Origin: Mytilus trossulus
Taxonomy: Eukaryota > Mollusca > Bivalvia > Mytilida > Mytilidae
Assembly (NCBI RefSeq): GCF_036588685.1
Contig: NC_086381.1
Coordinates: 50,405,431 to 50,469,430, forward strand
Direction: 5' to 3'
Length of the DNA: 64,000 nucleotides
In this document: positions 42,141 to 56,954 of the stretch, in pieces
How positions within the stretch are numbered: the first letter of the stretch is position 1
Layout of the letters: each line of letters opens with the position of its first letter
Program-made: the position numbers and the translations under genes
Notes under the pieces: generated by a model
What the model was told of the DNA's origin: nothing
Database searches by the model: none
What the model saw: only the letters and a program-made list of their open reading frames with translations

Positions 42141-44415
42141 CTAATTCGTGAAAAGGGAAAGGGATTGTAGTTAAGATATAAGTAAACTTTGTAGTTTTTT
42201 TTTTTAAAGATTTATTAAAAAATGCCACAACTTTAATTTGTTTAAATTGCATAATAGCATGATTTATATCTTGCTAAAAGTTAAGGCACGGGGTTTGCAT
42301 GTATCTTTTTAATCTGTTCATTCTCAATTTCAAATCTCAGAGGTTTCAAAGTTTTTCATAATAATATTAATATTGAAAATTTGCACTTCTATTGATGCAC
42401 TTTTTAATTTGCTCGGTCTTTAGAACGAAGAATCTAAGTTAATTGACGATTGTATTCCTGATTACATTTACATTTGTTGATATATATTTTAGATTTAACA
42501 GTGAGAAGTTCATTTTTTTCTTTAATCAATTTGGAGAGATAAATTACACTAGTGGACCCAATTCATCTATTTATAGGACAAATTGTGCATTTTAAGGATA
42601 TGATATATTTTTTCTGCAACATATACACGTAGACAACATTGTATATCACAAACCATTATATTTATACCTGTAGTACTGTATAGATTAAACCTACTCGGGT
42701 TAAGCATAGTTACTTTCATCACTTCAATTTGTGTTATTTCAAACCGTAGAAGACTGATATCAATGATTGTTTTATTGATACTCCAATGCATTTCGTTTTT
42801 CAAATTGTTTCTTATCCAACGTACAATTTGTACCTGAAGATTATTTTATATAAATATGTTGTTGTTCACATCATTGTTTTATACAAAAAGGAAGAAATGG
42901 TATGACTGCCAATGAGAAAAAAAATACTCCAGAAATCAAATGACGTAGAAATTAACAACTTAAGAAAACCGTATGGCCATAAGCAATGAGCTAAAATTTA
43001 TGCATCTTAAGCAGCTATAAAGACCCCAAAAAATGACAAATGTAAACCATTTTAAACGTTGAAAAAAGGCCCGTTATTTGAATGGAGAGTTGTCCCATTG
43101 GCACTCATACCACATCTTCCTATATCTATTAACAAAACAATGAAAGAAAAACAAATATAATATACAGCAATTGAATTACAGGCTTATGACTTGGGACATG
43201 CACGTACAGAATGTGGAATGGTTAAAAAAAGTTTGCTGGCGCCATAACTCTTTCCCTACCCTGGGATAGTGGTTTAAGAATACAACATAGTAACACAGTA
43301 TATAATCAGTTGAAATTCGCATAACTCATGAGACCAAAACTATGACAAACACATACCAGACTAATCTGAGATTACTCTGACGTCCGACGGCTGTTCTGTT
43401 TTGCCAGACAAGCTGTGGCCGTGGGACGTCAGAGCTCGTCCCATATCAAAAAGTGGATATTTGCCCACCCCAAAACGATGCTCTTTTTCGTCGCTTCTGG
43501 AGCCGACTGAGGGCCTTGGAAATATATCAATCGAGTATCAATCTCTTCATTTTTTATTTTTCATCAATCTCTTCATTTTTCATTTATCTCTTTATTTATG
43601 TAAGTTTCACCTACCTGCCAACCTTTATTTTTCTTTATTTTAAAAGTTTTCACAGAGACCCAGCTTGTCTGGCAAAACAGCCGTCAGAAATCAGAGTAAT
43701 CTCGGACTAACCAGACGTGCACGGATATCTATACATCCAAACAAAAAAGACACTTAGTACATCATGCATCTTAGTAAAATATCAATCAGTACAACATGTA
43801 CAAATCAAACTTTCAAGAGGTTTAGCACACAGACGTCATTTACAGTTCGAGAAAAAACAAGAGTTTGTGTAATACCAAGATACAGGTACAGATATATTGT
43901 AGAGCTTTGAATGTGCTTATTCGTATACAATAATACTTAATTTTATATTAATTCGCTAATTTCAAAGACAACAGTTATACCTATAAATCCATACTCAAAG
44001 ATCTAATTCCAGTGTTGATAAGCTTTTAAAATCATTAAAATTTATCCGGATCGTATCGAAATTTCTGGACAACAAATGTGATATTCTGTTTTAAATAAGT
44101 TTAACAGGTACAGCCAAACTTCCACACCAAATCTTGGTATCTATGAACAATTTACCAAAGGTTTCAAGTAATTAGGGTAAACGAAATCTCTGAAGGTATA
44201 CTTTACCATTAATACATAGAGTACGTTCTTATTTCCAAAACGTATATACATGGAGATCAGTAACAGCTTCAATCATGGCGTCACAACTCCAGTAAGTAAA
44301 TCTGGCAAATGAACCTGTCTAAGCTTATTAGAGAAGAAGGCTTTGAAAATAAAAATCAACACTTTATAAATTATATGCGTCTGAAGCACTTTTTTATTTA
44401 TCTACTTCAGGAACG
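42141..44415. repeat. B counterparts of the left part of segment A
   Basis: Holds in order the A+T-rich junction DNA, the 540-bp direct repeat (42660-43205) with its D1 MITE (42890-43120), the 7-bp-duplication MITE (43362-43709, flanked by ACCAGAC) and unrecognised DNA to 44410. No gene seen. Confidence 0.8.
43362..43709. mobile_element. MITE copy B with ACCAGAC target duplication
   Basis: Same element as 5804-6171, about 20 bp shorter through loss in the T-rich core. Perfect flanks at 43355-43361 and 43710-43716. Confidence 0.8.
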
Positions 44416-44419
44416 CTCC

Positions 44420-46480
44420 AAAACAGATTTTTCTTGGTCTTTGGTTACATCTTCTGACATCAGACTCGGACTTCTCTTGAACTCAATTTTAATGTGCGTA
44501 TTGTTATGCGTTTACTTTTCTGCATTGGCTAGAGTAATAGGGGGAGGGTTGAGAGCTCATAAACATGTTTAACCCCGCCGCATTTTTCCGCCTGTCCCAA
44601 GTCAGAAGCCTCTGGCCTTTGTTAGTCTCGTATTATTTTTGATTTTAGTTTCTTGAATACAATTTGGAGTTTAGTATGGAGTTCATTATCACTGAAATTG
44701 TATATATATTTGTTTAGGGGCCACCTGAAGGACGCCTCCAGGTGCGGGAATTTCCCGCTGCATTGAAGACCTGTTGGTGACCTTCTACTGTTGTCTTCTC
44801 TATGGTCGGGTTGTTGTCTCTTTGACACCTTCCCCATTTCCATTCTCAATTTTATTTACATTATGTTTTTCAATATTTGATAGGGTAATATCCATTGGAT
44901 TCCTTTCTGCCTGGACGATTTTTGTGGTCAATATATAATGAAATTTTAAGGCACTTTTGACGTTCGTTACAAGATTGTAAGGACAAAGTCTTGTTTGTAT
45001 GCTATATCCCATATAACTGTCATTTATGTAATATTTTCGTTTAGTATCAACTTATGCATGGTAAAATTTGATGCATTTATGTATGTATGAATACATATAA
45101 TATTTATTAAGTTGTTATAATTAAAAGCACAACACTAAATTGTGTTTGGTTATTTCTACGAAATTTAATTAAGAAATCTTTTTATTTTCGGAGGAGTTAA
45201 ACGAGGGAGAAGATAAGTAATCTGATTTAGAATATAAAGTAGGTCAAATGATTTAATATCGGTTTTCTGAAACATTCGTGTTAAAATACCCATGTCAGTT
45301 GTATATCCACGCCGCAGCGCTATTTAAAGAACACGATCGATTCGGTAAGTTAGAAATAACTTCCTCGTCCGCCATTTTGTAATTTGGGTTGAACTACGAC
45401 GGTAAGAATACATTTATATCCTTTTTAATTCATAAAATGACTTGTTAACAATAAAATAAATATTCACGTGGTCGTATACTCTCACGCTCGCTGCAAAACC
45501 AACAACATGTATTGAAGTATTTAGTCGTTGCTAAGGAAATATTAGTACACATTGAATATTCGATGACCTGAAGAAACAAAATTTCTTCTAGTCAACACAC
45601 TTTTATGAACCTGAGTTTTTGTTTGCTGTTCAACTTTGTACTTGTTTTGGTTTTCGAACTTTTTTCATCTGAGCGTCACTGGTTAGATTTGTGTGGACGA
45701 AACGCACGTCTGGCGTATTAAATTTTAAACCTTGTGCCTTATGTTAGCTATTATTCGTGTGTTTCTCTGTCCTATATGTTCTCCTATTTATTTGTTTTGT
45801 AGTCCTGTCATGTTATGTACTTTATAGATTTCACCTACTCGGGTGAAGCATAGTCACTTTCTTCACTTCAATTTGTGTAGTTTTAAACCTTTGAGGACTG
45901 ATATCAATGATCGGATTATTGATATTCGAATGCATTTCGTTTTTCAAAATGTTTCTTATCAACTTACAATTTGTACCTTAAGATTATTTTATATATATAT
46001 GAGCTGTTGTTCACATCATTGTTTTACATATAAAAAAAAAAGAAATGGTATGATTGTCAATGAGAAAAAATCCTCCAGAAATCAAATGACGTAGAAATTA
46101 ACAACTTAAGATAACCGTATGGTCATAAGCAATGAGCTAAAATTCATACATCTTTAGCAGCTATAAAGACCCCCAAAAATGACAAATATAAACCATTTTA
46201 AACGTGGCAAATGGGCCTCTTGTTTGGACGTAGAGTTGTCTCATTGGCACTCACACCACATCTGCCTATTTCTAATATATAAATAAAACAACAAAAGAAA
46301 GAAAATATAATATACAGCAATAAACGGCAATTGAATTACAGGCTTCTAACTTGGGACATGCACGTAATCATATTACGTCATCTTCATCAGGATTGCATAA
46401 AACAGATTTTTGTAAGCAAAGGCTGTTTAAAGAAATTCATATAGCAATGAAATATTTGATGATGTGTTATCATTTCAGCA
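44420..46480. repeat. B counterparts: D2, older block copy 1, hammerhead remnant, direct repeat
   Basis: D2 (minus) 44420-44860, older duplicated block 44865-45605, degenerate hammerhead remnant 45600-45800 (core CUGGUUA as in A) and the 540-bp direct repeat 45820-46365. Very high identity with A. Frames here are not genes. Confidence 0.8.
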
Positions 46481-47125
46481 CCCTGGACTTTTTAACCGGA
46501 TTTTTGTGACAAAAATGTCGGTTATTAAATTGGGGATGCTCGGCGGGCGGGCGGCAGGGCGGGCGGGCGGGCGGTCGGGCGGGTGGCAATCAAATGTTGT
46601 CCGTTCATTAACTCATGAACCGTTCAACCAAAGCTTTTTAAATTTTAATATGTTGTTACTGACAACTAAATGAAGGTCAAGTTCAATAATGGCCATTTTG
46701 ACTTTTACCGTTCAGGAGTTATGGTTCTTGAAAGATTGAAAAATAGTGTTTCCAGTCGTGTCCGTGCATTTTCTCATGAACCATTCAACCAAAGCTTTTT
46801 TCAAATTTTAATATGTTGTAACTGATGACAAAATAGAGGTCAAGTTCAATAATGACGATTTTGACTTTTACCGTTCAGGAGTTATGGTTCTTGAAAGATC
46901 CTAAAATGGTGTTTCCATTCATGTTGTTGCATTTACTCACAAACCATTCAATCTAAGCTTTTCAAATTTTAATATGTTGATACTGATGACAAAATAGAGA
47001 TCAAATTTGATATTGACGATTTTCACTTTCACCAATCATCAGTAATGGTTCTTGTGATATTGCCAGGACACAAATAAATGCTAATAAATCCGGTTTGCTG
47101 TCGTTGTGACAGCCTCTTGTTATTC
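46480..47125. repeat. GGGCGGGCGG tract and 160-bp minisatellite, three units
   Basis: Counterpart of 8937-9735 with units at about 46601, 46759 and 46923. One unit is missing relative to A, and the first unit here looks like a fusion of A units 1 and 2. Confidence 0.75.
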
Positions 47126-47176
47126 AGTCTCATAGATTTACATTTCTGAATGGTCCAACGTTTTACATTATGGTTT

Positions 47177-48690
47177 TTATACGACCGCAAAATTTGAAAA
47201 ATTTTCGTCGTATATTGCTATCACGTTGGCGTCGTCGTCGTCCGAATACTTTTAGTTTTCGCACTCTAACTTTAGTAAAAGTGAATAGAAATCTATGAAA
47301 TTTTAACACAAAGTTTATGACCAAAAATTTTTGATCCCAAAATTTAAGGATTAGGGGCCAAAAAGGGCCAAAATAAGCATATTCTTTTTTTTCGCACAGT
47401 AACTTTAGTTTAAGTGAATAGAAATCTATGAAATTTTGACACAAGGTTTATAACCTCAAAAGGAAGGTTGGGATTGATTTTGTGAGTTTTGGTTTTAACA
47501 GTTTAGGAATTAGGGGCCAAAAGAGGTCCAAATAAACATTTTTCTTGGTTTTTAAGTAAATAGAAATTAATTGGAGTTATTTTTCTTTGTATAGAATAGT
47601 AGTTGAATCAACTTTTTTGCACCATAACTTTAGTATAAGTGAATGGAAATCTTTGAAATTTAATCAGAAGGTGTATGACCTCAAAAGGAAAGATTGGTAT
47701 TGATTTTGGGAGTTTTGATCCCAACATTTTAGGAATTAGGGGCCATAAAGGGGTCCAAATAAGCATTTTTTTTTGTTTTTGCACCATAACTTTAGTAATA
47801 AGTAAATAGAAATCTATGAAATTTTAGCACAAGGTTTATGACCACAAAGGGAAGGTTGGTATTGATTTTGGAAGCTTTGGTCCTAACAGTTTAGGAATAA
47901 GTGGCCCAAAAGTACCGAAAATTAAACTTTGTTTAATTTCATCAAAAATTGAATAATTGGGGTTCTTTGATATGCCGAATCTAACTGTGTTTGGAGATTC
48001 TTAATTTTTTGGTATCGTTTTCAAATTGGTCTACATTAAGGTCCAAAGGGTCCAAAATTAAACTTAGTTTGATTTTGACAAAAAAATGAATCCTTGAGGT
48101 TCTTTGATATGCTGAATCTAAAAATGTACTTAGATTTTTGATTATTGGTCCAGTTTTCAAGCTGGTCAAAATGGGGTTCTTTGATATGCCAAATCTAATT
48201 GTGTATGTAGATTCCTAATTTTAGGTCCCGTTTTCAAATTGGTCTACATTAAAGTCCAACGGGTCCAAAATCAAACTTAGTTTGATTTTGACAAAAAATG
48301 AATTCTTGGGGTTCTTTGATATGCTGAATCCAAACATGTACTTAGATTTTTTTATTATGGGCCCAGTTTTCAAGTTGGTCTAAATCAGGATCTAAAATTA
48401 TTATATCAATTTTTCTCATTTAAATTTCATAAATAAAAAGAAATTTCATCAAACATTTTTTTGAGAGGATTAATATTCAACAGCATAGTGAATTGCTCAA
48501 AGGCAAAACAAAAATTTTAAGTTCATTAGACCACATTCATTCTGTGTCAGAAACCTATGCTGTGTCAACTATTTAATCACAATCCAAATTTAGAGCTGTA
48601 TCCAGCTTGAATGTTGTGTCCATACTTGCCCCAACCGTTCAGGGTTCAACCTCTGTGGTCGTATATAGCTGCGCCCTGCGGAGCATCTTG
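47177..48690. mobile_element. TATACGACC element, copy B
   Basis: Counterpart of 9786-11313 with the same inverted ends; the GTCGTC tract is shorter than in A. Confidence 0.75.
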
Positions 48691-48809
48691 TTCAATATTT
48701 GATTGATCATTTTTAACACCCTGGACTTCGCTCTTTAATCAGTCTCCACGGTCTCAAAGATTTATATTTCTTTACGGTCATACGTTGTACACGATATACT
48801 CACTTAATG

Positions 48810-50810
48810 CTCTTTCAATATTTAAATGATATAGGGTAAAACTCTTTGAATTCCTATCTGCACGAACAATTTTAGTGTCAATATATAAAGAAATTTTAAT
48901 GTACGTTTGACCAAAACGTACGTTGCGAGATTGTAAGGACAAAGTCTTGTGTTTATGCTATATCCCGTGTAACCGTCACTTATGATCATTTATGGTGGGG
49001 TTCGTGTTGTTTATTCTTTAGTTTTCTAGTTTGTCTGATTGACTTTTTCATCTTTAGCCATGGCGTTGTCAGTGTATTTTCGATTTATGAGTTTGACTGT
49101 CCCTTTGATATCTTTCGTCCCTCTTTTATGAAACCTTTTCGTTTAGAATTAACTTGTGTATGGTTAAATTTCATTATTTATTTTTGGATGATCGTATATA
49201 TTTATTAATAAGTTGTTATAACTAAAAACGATCTTGTAACGATTGCACAATACTAAATTGTGTTTGTTTGTTTCTACGAAATTTAATTAAGATTATTTTT
49301 ATTTTCGGAGGAGTGAAACGAGGGAGAAGGTAATCAATCTGATTTAGAGTATAAAGTAGGTCAAATGATTTAATACCAGTTTTCTGAAACTAAAATTAAA
49401 CATACGTGTTAAACTACCTGTGTCCATTGTATATCCATGCTGCTATTTAAAGAACTCAATCGATTCGGTACGTTATACATAACTTCCACGTTCGACATTT
49501 TGTAATTTGGGTTGAACAATAACGGTAAGAATACATTAATCCCTTTTTTAATTCATAACATGACTTTTTAACAATAGAAAAAATATTCACGTGATTTTAT
49601 ACCCTCACACTGGCTTTAAAACAACAACCTATTGAAGTATTTAGTCGTTGCTAAGGAAATATACTAGTACACATTGAATATACGATGACCTGAAGAATCA
49701 AATCTCTTCCAGTCAACACAATTAATAGTTGGTATGCACCTACTGAGTTTTGGTTGATTTCTTGTCTTCACTAAGTGTAGTTTTTTGTTGAGCCTGCAAC
49801 TTTTGTCGCAGAAAGCTCGACATAGGGATAGTGATCCGGCGGCGGCGGCGGCAGCGATGTTAGCTTACAACTTAAAAGCTTTATATTTTAGGAGGTGGAA
49901 GACCTGGATGCATCATACTTTGTATACGAATGCCTCATGTTACGAAGTTTCCTTAAGTCACTTGTCCAATGTCCTTGACCTCATTTTCATGGTTCAGTGA
50001 CTTACTTGAAAAAAAAGTTAAGGATGTTTTGTAATGTTAAATTCTCTCTTATTATAAGTAATAGGATAACTATATTTGGTATGTGCGTTCCTTGCACGGT
50101 CCTTATGCCCGTCAGACATTTTTACACTTGACCTCGACCTCATTTCATGGATCAGTGAACAAGGTTAAGTTTTGGTAGTTATGTCCATATCTCAGATACT
50201 ATAAGCAATAGGTCTAGTATATTTGGTGTATGGAAGCACTGTAAGGTGTACATGTCCAACTGGCAGGTGTCATTTGACCTTCACCTCATTTTCATGGTTC
50301 AGCGGTTATAGTAAAGTTTTGTGTTTTGGTCTTTTTTTCTTATACTGTATGCAATTAGTCTTCTATATTTGGTTTATGGAATGATTGTAGGGTGCACATG
50401 TCTAGCTGGCAGGTATCATCTGACCTTGACCTCATTTTCATGGTTCAGTGGTCAAATTATGTTTTTGAGTCTTTTTTTTTATTTTTTATCTAACACTGTA
50501 TGCAATAGGTCAACTATATTTGGTGTATGGAAATATTTTATGACCTATATCATGTATATGTTAGTCGCACAGGATTAATTTGATCTTGACCTCATTTTCA
50601 CGGTTCATTGCTAAGTGTTAAGTTTTTGTGTTTTGGTCTGTTTTTCTTAATCTATAAGCAATAATTAAACTATATATTGTAAGGAAAAATTGTTAGCTGT
50701 ACATGTCTTCTGGCATGGTTCATCTGACCATGACCTAATTTTTATGGTTCATGGGTCAATGTTTAGTTTCTTGGTTAATGTTACATTTGTAAGTGTATGT
50801 GACGGTTGTA
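48810..50810. repeat. B counterparts: older block copy 2, first-exon-like site, 150-bp minisatellite
   Basis: Older block 48810-49725; the first-exon-like site near 49525 has ATAACG|GTAAG, so the ATG of copy A is lost here. The six-unit minisatellite is 49960-50810, ending at the empty TTAA-insert site (50806-50819). Confidence 0.75.
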
Positions 50811-50819
50811 ATAAAGCTT

Positions 50820-53800
50820 TAAATTTAGGACTATCAACATAATAACAATGATTAGTAAAGAAGGCGAGACATTTCAGTGTGTGCACTCTTGTTAAACAAA
50901 CCATACTTTGAAACTGTTTTAAAACTTAATTTTTTAAAAGTTTTTTCGTTTTTATTTAAACTTCTGACCAAATCCATAGAAAATGTCCCTCGTCTGTGGT
51001 CGTTGTTCTTTTTTTTTTTAACAGAATCTTCACCTCTGGATCAGAAAAGGCTAATTTGTCAAACTTTGCAAAAATGGTTATTAGGGAAGTTGTATCCAAT
51101 GACCCCACGTGTCAACCAATACTTCAGATTTGGTTTAGGATAAAACCTAGGAGTAAAATGCAAGTTTATCTTGAAACTTCTTGACTAGAAAATATATTTG
51201 AATTGATGATACCTAGGTATCAATCATGAGTTGTTGCCCTTAAAATGAGTTATTGCCCTTAAACGACTTTAATAAGCAAAATATGACAAGAAAGACAAGA
51301 TCTGCAATTAAATTAAAAACCCGATATTTTGTCGACTCCTTTTAGAGTTAATTTTCATTGGTGTGTTTCTTGTCCATGATATTTTGTGTTTTTAGTCTTT
51401 ACCTTAAAACTACTTGTACAATAAACAGTTAAAACTTTAACAAGCAAAACATGACTAGCAAGACAAGATCTGCAATTATATTCAAATTCGAAATTTATTG
51501 GAGTAAATAAACTCTTAGTTCCCTTAAATGTTTTTGTTGCCCATTTTTTCGTTTTTGTCTTTTATCTTTAAACTGTAATAGAAAGACAAAACTTAAATAA
51601 ACAAAACAAAAAAACAGGAAAACAAGATCTACAATTCAATTTAAGGCTGAAATCACCAATCGTCTCCGTAATGGAGTAATTGGTCTGTAATGACTCTTTT
51701 AACCAGTGTGTGTGTAATTGTCTTTATTTTGAAAACTGTTAAAGACAGAGAGACTTAGAATTGACTAAAACAATGAAATCAACAAATCATTCAACATGAC
51801 TTAAATCGTCTGATGACTGTTTGATTGATGTGGCTTCTCCTTAATGACGATTTTTTTACCATTTTTTGGCGAAGTTTTTTAACACAGATAGTCACTCAAA
51901 TAAATAAAAAATAAACAGAATATAAGTCCTATTATTATATCTCATTATTCATTTTCTGTATAAAAAAACAAAGCAGAATATATTTACTATTTGGACTACA
52001 TTGCCTGCAAAAAAATATTACTAACCAGTTAAAAGTTTTAAAAAAAAATATCAAGTTTTAAAATAGTCTTTTTCGGGAAATCGTCTGACTTTTTTTTCAT
52101 ATTTGCATTGACACCGTCAAATGGTCATGACGTCAATATGGAATATAGATTAGTAAAAAAATTTAACGTGCGCTTCAAATTAAAAAAATGATGGGTTAAC
52201 AAAAATATATCATTTGGAACAGTTGTAAATATGACAAAACAAAAAGATTATCTAAATATTGTCATGAAATATATGGAAGTTTCTTTCTGAAAAATAAAAC
52301 AAGTAGTTACTGTTTGTTCGGACAATAGCAAGTTCATTGTAAACCATCGATGGTACTACTTCCCTCTGCTTATCACAGGGAAGTTGTCCTTGCCTCGGGG
52401 TACAATATATATTATTAATGATGCACACATACATGTGAGTGACACTAGCTCTCTAGAGTCTCCAGTTACATTAACGATCAATATTCTATACTCTACTTTT
52501 ACAGATGTGTAAGATACACGTTAACCTAGAAGGAAATCATCACTGATATATGAAGAAGTAAAGTCAACGTAAGAAATATTTTATATTTTAAATGAGACCA
52601 GATATATATGGTTTCTGTTCTAGGGAAAACGGTACTATTACATTTTCCCAGTATTAGGTTGGCCTTTTGTGTATCCAAGACAGGTAAAGGAAGTCAACCT
52701 AGGAGCGCTGTGATTGGGTGTAAGGGTACAATATATTTTTTCATTTATCTATGAATAACTGCAGTGTGTAAATTTACAATATAAATTTTGAAACCTATTG
52801 AAATATTTTCTAGAAAATCATTCGAAAAGACTTCTAAAATTTCATTTTTTTTTTAGTAAAATGACGGTTGGCATGGATAAAATAAACAAGTTCCGTCGGA
52901 AGTTGGTCATGAGACTATTTGGCTTCTATACTATTAAACGAGAAGACCTCATTTTGTGTGTCGCTTCTCTTCCTTCCACGATTTTATCCTCATGTTTCTA
53001 TGTTCTATAGGTAACATGCAAAGTCGCATTTGACATCCATTCTTATAATTATTCAGATTGAGTTATTTTTGGAGAAAAACGACAAAGAAAGAGTCCGGAT
53101 ATTGATTCCATCGTCAGACTGACTTTTAGTCAGACGAGACTTTCTATTTGGAACATGCACAAGTACAACCAATCGTATGATAGTTAATAAAAAATAAAAA
53201 ATAAATAAGCCAATCAGAGCGTTCTCCATATCTTGGTGTTTAGATCGCAAGAATTACAACTATTATACCACAATTATTTTTCGCGTTTATCTACATGTTA
53301 ACTAAGATAATACTACTAAGTTACTTTAATATATAGAGACCCTCTGTATTCTGTCAGTTTTATTTGAAATGTTTACTATTTAAGGGGTCATACCAATTGC
53401 ATATATATTCAAATAAGTTAAACATGTGGAAACAAGAATGTGTCCCGGCATAGTAAACGGATGCCTTCATCAAACACTTAATCTACCTCGACCAAAAACT
53501 TAACCTGAAGCGGGACAGACGGACGGACGAAAAAACGAACGAAGACACGCACGGATAAACTAGAAAACATAATGCCCATAAATGGGGAATGAAAAAATAT
53601 TGTAAAGTAGGGTACAGATTAGAGGGAGGCATGATTTTTTTTCTCGACGTCGGGATCGGGTGTTTTTAAGCTCGAGATTTGGGGATTGATCCTTACGGGA
53701 TCTCGGAATATATTTGGGATTTCGGAATATTAATTCTGCATCTCGGGATTTCATGTTTTTAAGCCGGGGATTTCAGGATTAGAACCCCTCCAACCAACCC

Positions 53801-54294
53801 TCAAATTAGCCTTAGTCGGTCTTAGTCTGACAAGATTTATATCCTACCATTGGCATGTTAATGCTCTCAAAAGAAAAAAGCACTGATGGATTGTCCAGGG
53901 AGAGGGCTTTTGATACCATTTATGAAATTCTTCATACATAATATATTTTACAAAAAATCATCCTACGTTCACACGCTGTATATGCCCGCGATTTCGCGGT
54001 GTGTTCTAGTCAATTTTTAAAACAAAATAATAAAGTACTAACACCACACATAACTGTTTTATCCAAGTTTATATTATAAAAAGTGGTATATTTAAAAAAT
54101 TGTAGTATTGTCGCCTATGGCAGAATAAATAGTACCGTTTTCTCTCTAGAAGGATACTGCTGATAAAATATCAACTATATATTGTATCGTTGTCAACATA
54201 ATTTGATAAGTATGATCTTGTTTAAAGTCATATAAAACCAGTGACTGGTAAAAAATCACTTTTATCCAATTCATGAACCAATGCATGTAGATGT
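50820..54294. repeat. B counterparts of 13792-17196
   Basis: 165-bp tandem repeat 51260-51910, possible tiny ORF 52861-53010 (49 codons), dispersed fragment 53421-53585 and CGGGAT tract 53640-53780. Nothing else recognised. Confidence 0.7.
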
Positions 54295-54296
54295 TA

Positions 54297-55643
54297 CAGG
54301 CATTTTCTAAATTGATGCATTTTGTAAAATGCCTGAAAACTTTAGACATTTTCTAAAGTGACTATTTTTTCTCTGGAAAAAATGATAGGCATTTTGTAAT
54401 AGAGATTTTACAGAATGCCTGAAATTAACTTAAAGAATGAACTGTTAAAAAAAAATTAAATGCTTTGAACACTGACACTGGAGCAGTTTTATTATGCTGA
54501 ATTAAAAAAAGAAGAGTAAAAATATCAAGAATACATTTTACTAATGTATTCCAAATTCACACAAGCACAGAATCGACAATTATGAATTATTTCTGAAAAT
54601 GTTTGAATAACAAAACATCACATAATTGTCAAATACATTGATCAACGCAAAAATCTTTTTTTGGCACTTCGATCAAATTTGGAGAAACCTGGATTATCCT
54701 TTATTAAGCAATTTCATTACCATTTCTGACAAAACACTTAACATTCAACAACATTGGGTTGCGCAATTAGCACACACGTCACACATGAACATATTCTTTT
54801 TCGTATGCTTCAATTAAGAAGATTCAAAATACATTATCATGGTTATAAAAAAGAAGATGTGGTATGATTACCAATGAAACAACTCTCCACAAGGGACCAA
54901 ATGACACAGAAATTAACAACTATAGATCACCGTACGGCCTTCAACAATGAGCAAAGCATATACCGCAGAATCAGCTATAAAAGACCCCCAAATGACAAAT
55001 ATAAAACGATTCAAACGAGAAAACTAACGGCCTAGTTTATGAATTAAAAATGAATGAACAGCAAATATGTAACACACAAACAAACGAAAACGTACAACTG
55101 TTAGTTTGACTTGTATTTTTTGGTTTGTAGCTTTTAACTTACTGAATCAGATCTGCCCGTAATTTCTGTCCTTTATCCAAATTAATCCACTGCAGAAATA
55201 ACCCAAATGCATTATATCCAAATCATTCTCGTCTTAGAAATGCAATATTTGCTACTGAACGCAAACAATCAGTCATTTGTATAAACAAACCTCCTTTGCT
55301 CTGGACGTTCTAAAGAATCGTTTGGAAAGTTCTATTAAAGAACAGTTTGGCCTCCTGTCATTTTAAGAAATAATCATAAATTCACTATCTGATATCCATT
55401 ACTTATCTTATTTGCAAGATATTGTGTTTGTGTCTACTTTTGTCATATGTCTCAATGAAATCTTCTACAAATTACCTGAAACTGAACAGGCAATTTGTTG
55501 AATTTTGTTTAAAAATTTCTGTCATTTTACAAAATGACTAGGTATTTTAGTCATTTTGTATAATGCCTGTCAAAGTAAGGCATTTTATAAATTGCCTGAA
55601 AATTTAGTTATTTTACCTATTGCCTGAATATAGAAAATGCCTG
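54297..55643. mobile_element. CAGGCATTTT inverted-repeat element, copy B
   Basis: Same length (1347 bp) and TA flanks as 17199-18545; includes the D1 copy at 54850-55060. Confidence 0.75.
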
Positions 55644-56483
55644 TACTGTAACATATATATAACAAACTTCACTGGGGTAAAGCTGATGACCGTAACTGCA
55701 TTCACGGTCATCCCAAGATGTCGGATGAAAAATTAGGTCAGTATTTGCATTGTCTGTTTAAGTTTTTCTAAAGCATTTTCTTCACAAAACATACATTGGT
55801 ACGATGTAAATGTATAAAAGAATCACACGGAAATCACATATTACTACCGAGAAATGTGTACGAAACAGGAAATTGGATTTAAAAAAATCGCTAAGATGAC
55901 CGTAAATCGTAAGTAAAATATTTTCAAGATGACCGTAACATAAAACAAGGATGACCGTGATTGGTAAAAAGATGACCGTAATTTGTAAAGGATGACCGTA
56001 ATTTATAAATGATGACCATCGATTCTAACAGATATCCGTATTTGTATTACCTTTTTTGTATCAAATAATTAATTGTGTTGGTATAAAACGTATTTATAAG
56101 ACTACATTATCCTATAGGTAATAATAAGACTTGCTTCAAATACATAGTTCACCAACTGTATTAAATCGTATCCGAATGAAAGAGGAATCTTGCTAGCTTT
56201 GAACATGAGCTATCTTGTAAACAATGTGCTTACTATGTAAACATTTTAACCTGCCTGTAACTTATAACCAAAGGAAACAGGTGTATATATGTTGCACCTG
56301 CTTTGCACGATAGTGTTGCATATATATTATTGGGCACCCGTAAAAAATCTAAATTATACAAGTGAAAACCAAATTATAAATTTAGAAGAACTAACTATAG
56401 CATTCAAAAGATGTTCCTCCAATTTTAAAGTCAGTGGCGATTATGTCCAAGAAGGGTGTCCAACGGAATTAAAAATTAACTTT

Positions 56484-56690
56484 ATTAGGTCGTTAGTTTT
56501 CTCGTTTGAATTTCTTTTACATTGCTATTTAGGGGGCCTTTTATACTGACTATGCGGTATGTAAAGTTTGCTCATTGATGAAGACCGTCCGGTGACCTAT
56601 AGTTGTTGATTTTTGTGTCATTTTGGTCTCCAGTGGAGAATTGTCTTTTGGAGAGTTGTCTAATTAGCAATTATACCACATCTTTTTTTA
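56484..56690 (-). mobile_element. D1 repeat, complete minus-strand copy
   Basis: Runs from the D1 3' part through GACCTATAGTTGTTGATTTTTG to TTGTCTAATTAGCAATTATACCACATC. It continues without a break across the position where copy A jumps ahead by 1.62 kb. Confidence 0.75.
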
Positions 56691-56954
56691 TATTTATGAA
56701 CTATTGCCAAATATTGAAGCAAAACTAAAAGAGATAGGGCGATACGAAGACTTCATTTCCGTATTGAAATCCTTATCTAATGGAATATTTTATACTGAAC
56801 ATATTGCTTTTCATTTGTTACGGAAGGTTTAATCTCAGTCAAACCATCTGAATGCCGAATAAATTTTGCAGTTCCATCGGATCCGGTGTTGTCAATGGAC
56901 TGTTTGTATATTTCAAGGCAGCTGTTAAGATTTTAATCTGATTCCGCTGGATAA